Assembly: GCA_021778575.1 (NCBI GenBank)
Contig: JAJYCH010000300.1
Span: 1-6,253, forward strand
DNA length: 6,253 nucleotides
Origin: Planctomycetota bacterium
Lineage (GTDB): Bacteria > Planctomycetota > Planctomycetia > Isosphaerales > Isosphaeraceae
Direction: 5' to 3'
Part shown: piece after piece, positions 5,485-6,253 of the stretch
Layout of the letters: every line of letters starts with the position of its first letter
Position numbering within the stretch: position 1 is the stretch's first letter
Notes under the pieces: model-generated
What the model saw: the letters and a program-made list of their open reading frames with translations, nothing else
What the model was told of the DNA's origin: nothing
The model's database searches: none
Position numbers and translations under genes: made by a program

Positions 5485-6066
5485 TTAAGCTGAAGTCATG
5501 CCTGCAAGCTGCCGACGGATCTCGTCGTCGCTGGGATAGATCCCCTCGGCCTGGGCGGCTCGGAAGCCGGCTTCGATCTCCTGGATCTTGGCCGAGGTGG
5601 TCTTCATCTTGGTCAGGTCGCCGAGATAGTCGATGAACAGCTTGCCGTCGAGGTGGTCGGTCTCGTGCTGGATGGCCCGGCCGAGGAGGTCGTCGGCGTC
5701 GATCTCGATCGGGTTCCCCTGGAGGTCGTAGGCGCGGACCTTGATTTTGCGGGCTCGGCGGACCTTACCATAGAGGCCGGGGAAGCTCAGGCAACCCTCT
5801 TCGTTTTCTTCCGAGGAATGGCGCTTGATGATTTCGGGGTTGATGAAAACCTGTTCCTGGTCGGCCCGCTCGGCGTCGGCGGTCAGGTTCAGGACGAAGA
5901 ATCGGAGCGGAATTCCCACCTGGTTCGCGGCCAGGCCAATCCCGTTCGAAGCGTACATCAAGGTAAACATCTCGCGGACGATCGCTCGGAGCGAATCATC
6001 GATCTCGATCACCGGGCGCGACTCATGGCGAAGGGCGGGATGAGGATAAGGCACGATCCGCAGCAC
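5485..6066 (-). CDS. def: Peptide deformylase
   Basis: This metalloenzyme removes the formyl group from the N-terminal methionine of nascent proteins at the ribosome exit. All three family motifs are intact. Counted from the chosen start they are GIGLAANQVG (42-51), EGCLSFPG (90-97, metal ligand Cys92), and QHETDHLDG (133-141, ligands His134 and His138, catalytic Glu135). About 45 residues follow the HExxH motif, ending in a charged helical tail. The frame is open to an ATG at 6105, but that codon has no ribosome site. The GTG at 6066 has GGGAG seven nt upstream and makes the protein begin MLRIVPYPHPALR, the normal N-terminus of the family, giving 193 residues; the ATG would add 13. The gene is the first of the minus-strand series. 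Its downstream neighbour is the DUF6946-type gene 20 bp away, with fmt beyond. Confidence 0.96.
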   Translation of the reverse strand: MLRIVPYPHPALRHESRPVIEIDDSLRAIVREMFTLMYASNGIGLAANQVGIPLRFFVLNLTADAERADQEQVFINPEIIKRHSSEENEEGCLSFPGLYGKVRRARKIKVRAYDLQGNPIEIDADDLLGRAIQHETDHLDGKLFIDYLGDLTKMKTTSAKIQEIEAGFRAAQAEGIYPSDDEIRRQLAGMTSA

Positions 6067-6143
6067 GTCGAGGCTCCCGATTCCGATTCGCTGGAGTGAT
6101 AACATAACAGATTAGGAAGAACCGATCGCCGACCCTCGTTCGT

Positions 6144-6173
6144 AGTATAAGAAGTTCGTCGTCCGATCGCCAA
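6144..6173 (-). promoter_or_regulatory. Candidate sigma70-like promoter of def
   Basis: On the minus strand TTGGCG (6168-6173, four of six -35 bases) and TATACT (6144-6149, five of six -10 bases) are separated by 18 nt. Transcription would begin near 6137, giving a leader of about 70 nt to the GTG start of def (about 30 nt to the upstream ATG). It lies between def and the partial copy of element A. It is the best promoter match in the window, but planctomycete promoter rules are poorly known to me. Confidence 0.4.
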
Positions 6174-6191
6174 CCCAGCCGTCTCGACGGG

Positions 6192-6253
6192 CAGGAGGAT
6201 TGCAAAGTGGTCGGACAATTGTAGGGTCCGCTGTGCGGACCGTGGTTTCGATC
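6192..6253. mobile_element. Partial second copy of element A, cut by the window edge
   Basis: These 62 nt match the reverse complement of 1511-1572 with a single mismatch (C at 6216, where the other copy has the complement of A1548). The copy starts with the same 17-bp terminal repeat, followed by the 12-nt stretch to GTAG and the GGTCCGC/GCGGACC hairpin at 6225-6241. The other half lies beyond the window. The ten bases before it (6182-6191, TCTCGACGGG) would be its target duplication if the insertion mode is the same. It lies upstream of the def promoter region. Confidence 0.85.

Noticed and set aside
5653..6099. 148-codon plus-strand open frame
   Set aside because: It is antisense to def, which has all three deformylase motifs; the plus-strand protein shows none.

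Overview
The window looks like a chromosomal stretch of a planctomycete, probably of the Isosphaeraceae type. That is an inference from the GC-rich code, the protein style, the unusual operon make-up and the palindromic intergenic repeats; no rRNA or other marker is present. All six supportable genes lie on the minus strand, so transcription runs from the right end (6253) to the left end (1).

In transcription order the genes are: peptide deformylase (def, 6066-5485); a low-GC gene of the DUF6946 type (5464-4757); methionyl-tRNA formyltransferase (fmt, 4544-3591); a small DUF3568-like lipoprotein (3494-2970); a DHH/DHHA1 phosphoesterase of the NrnA type (2840-1767); and a 6-phosphofructokinase whose two phosphoryl-donor residues predict use of pyrophosphate (1290-259). 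Def and Fmt form a functional pair: Fmt formylates initiator Met-tRNA and Def removes the formyl group from the new protein. The two genes are adjacent in many bacteria. Here about 940 bp of visibly lower GC separates them, made up of the DUF6946-type gene and a 148-bp inverted-repeat element.

The intergenic DNA holds two different MITE-like elements with clear insertion signatures. Element A (1415-1572) has 17-bp terminal inverted repeats, two inward-facing REP-like hairpins each preceded by GTAG, and a perfect 10-bp flanking direct repeat. One arm of a second copy (62 nt, one mismatch) runs off the right end of the window at 6192-6253. Element B (4599-4746) has 17-bp terminal repeats with one mismatch, an internal perfect 29-bp inverted repeat and a TAA flanking duplication, and it sits in the leader of fmt.

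Regulatory signals are modest: a reasonable sigma70-like promoter for def, a weak one for the lipoprotein gene, and a possible terminator after the phosphofructokinase gene. I see no rRNA, tRNA, CRISPR array or transposase. I do not see a complete new multi-gene system. The parts most worth attention are the interrupted def/fmt pair with its DUF6946-type gene, and the two insertion elements.
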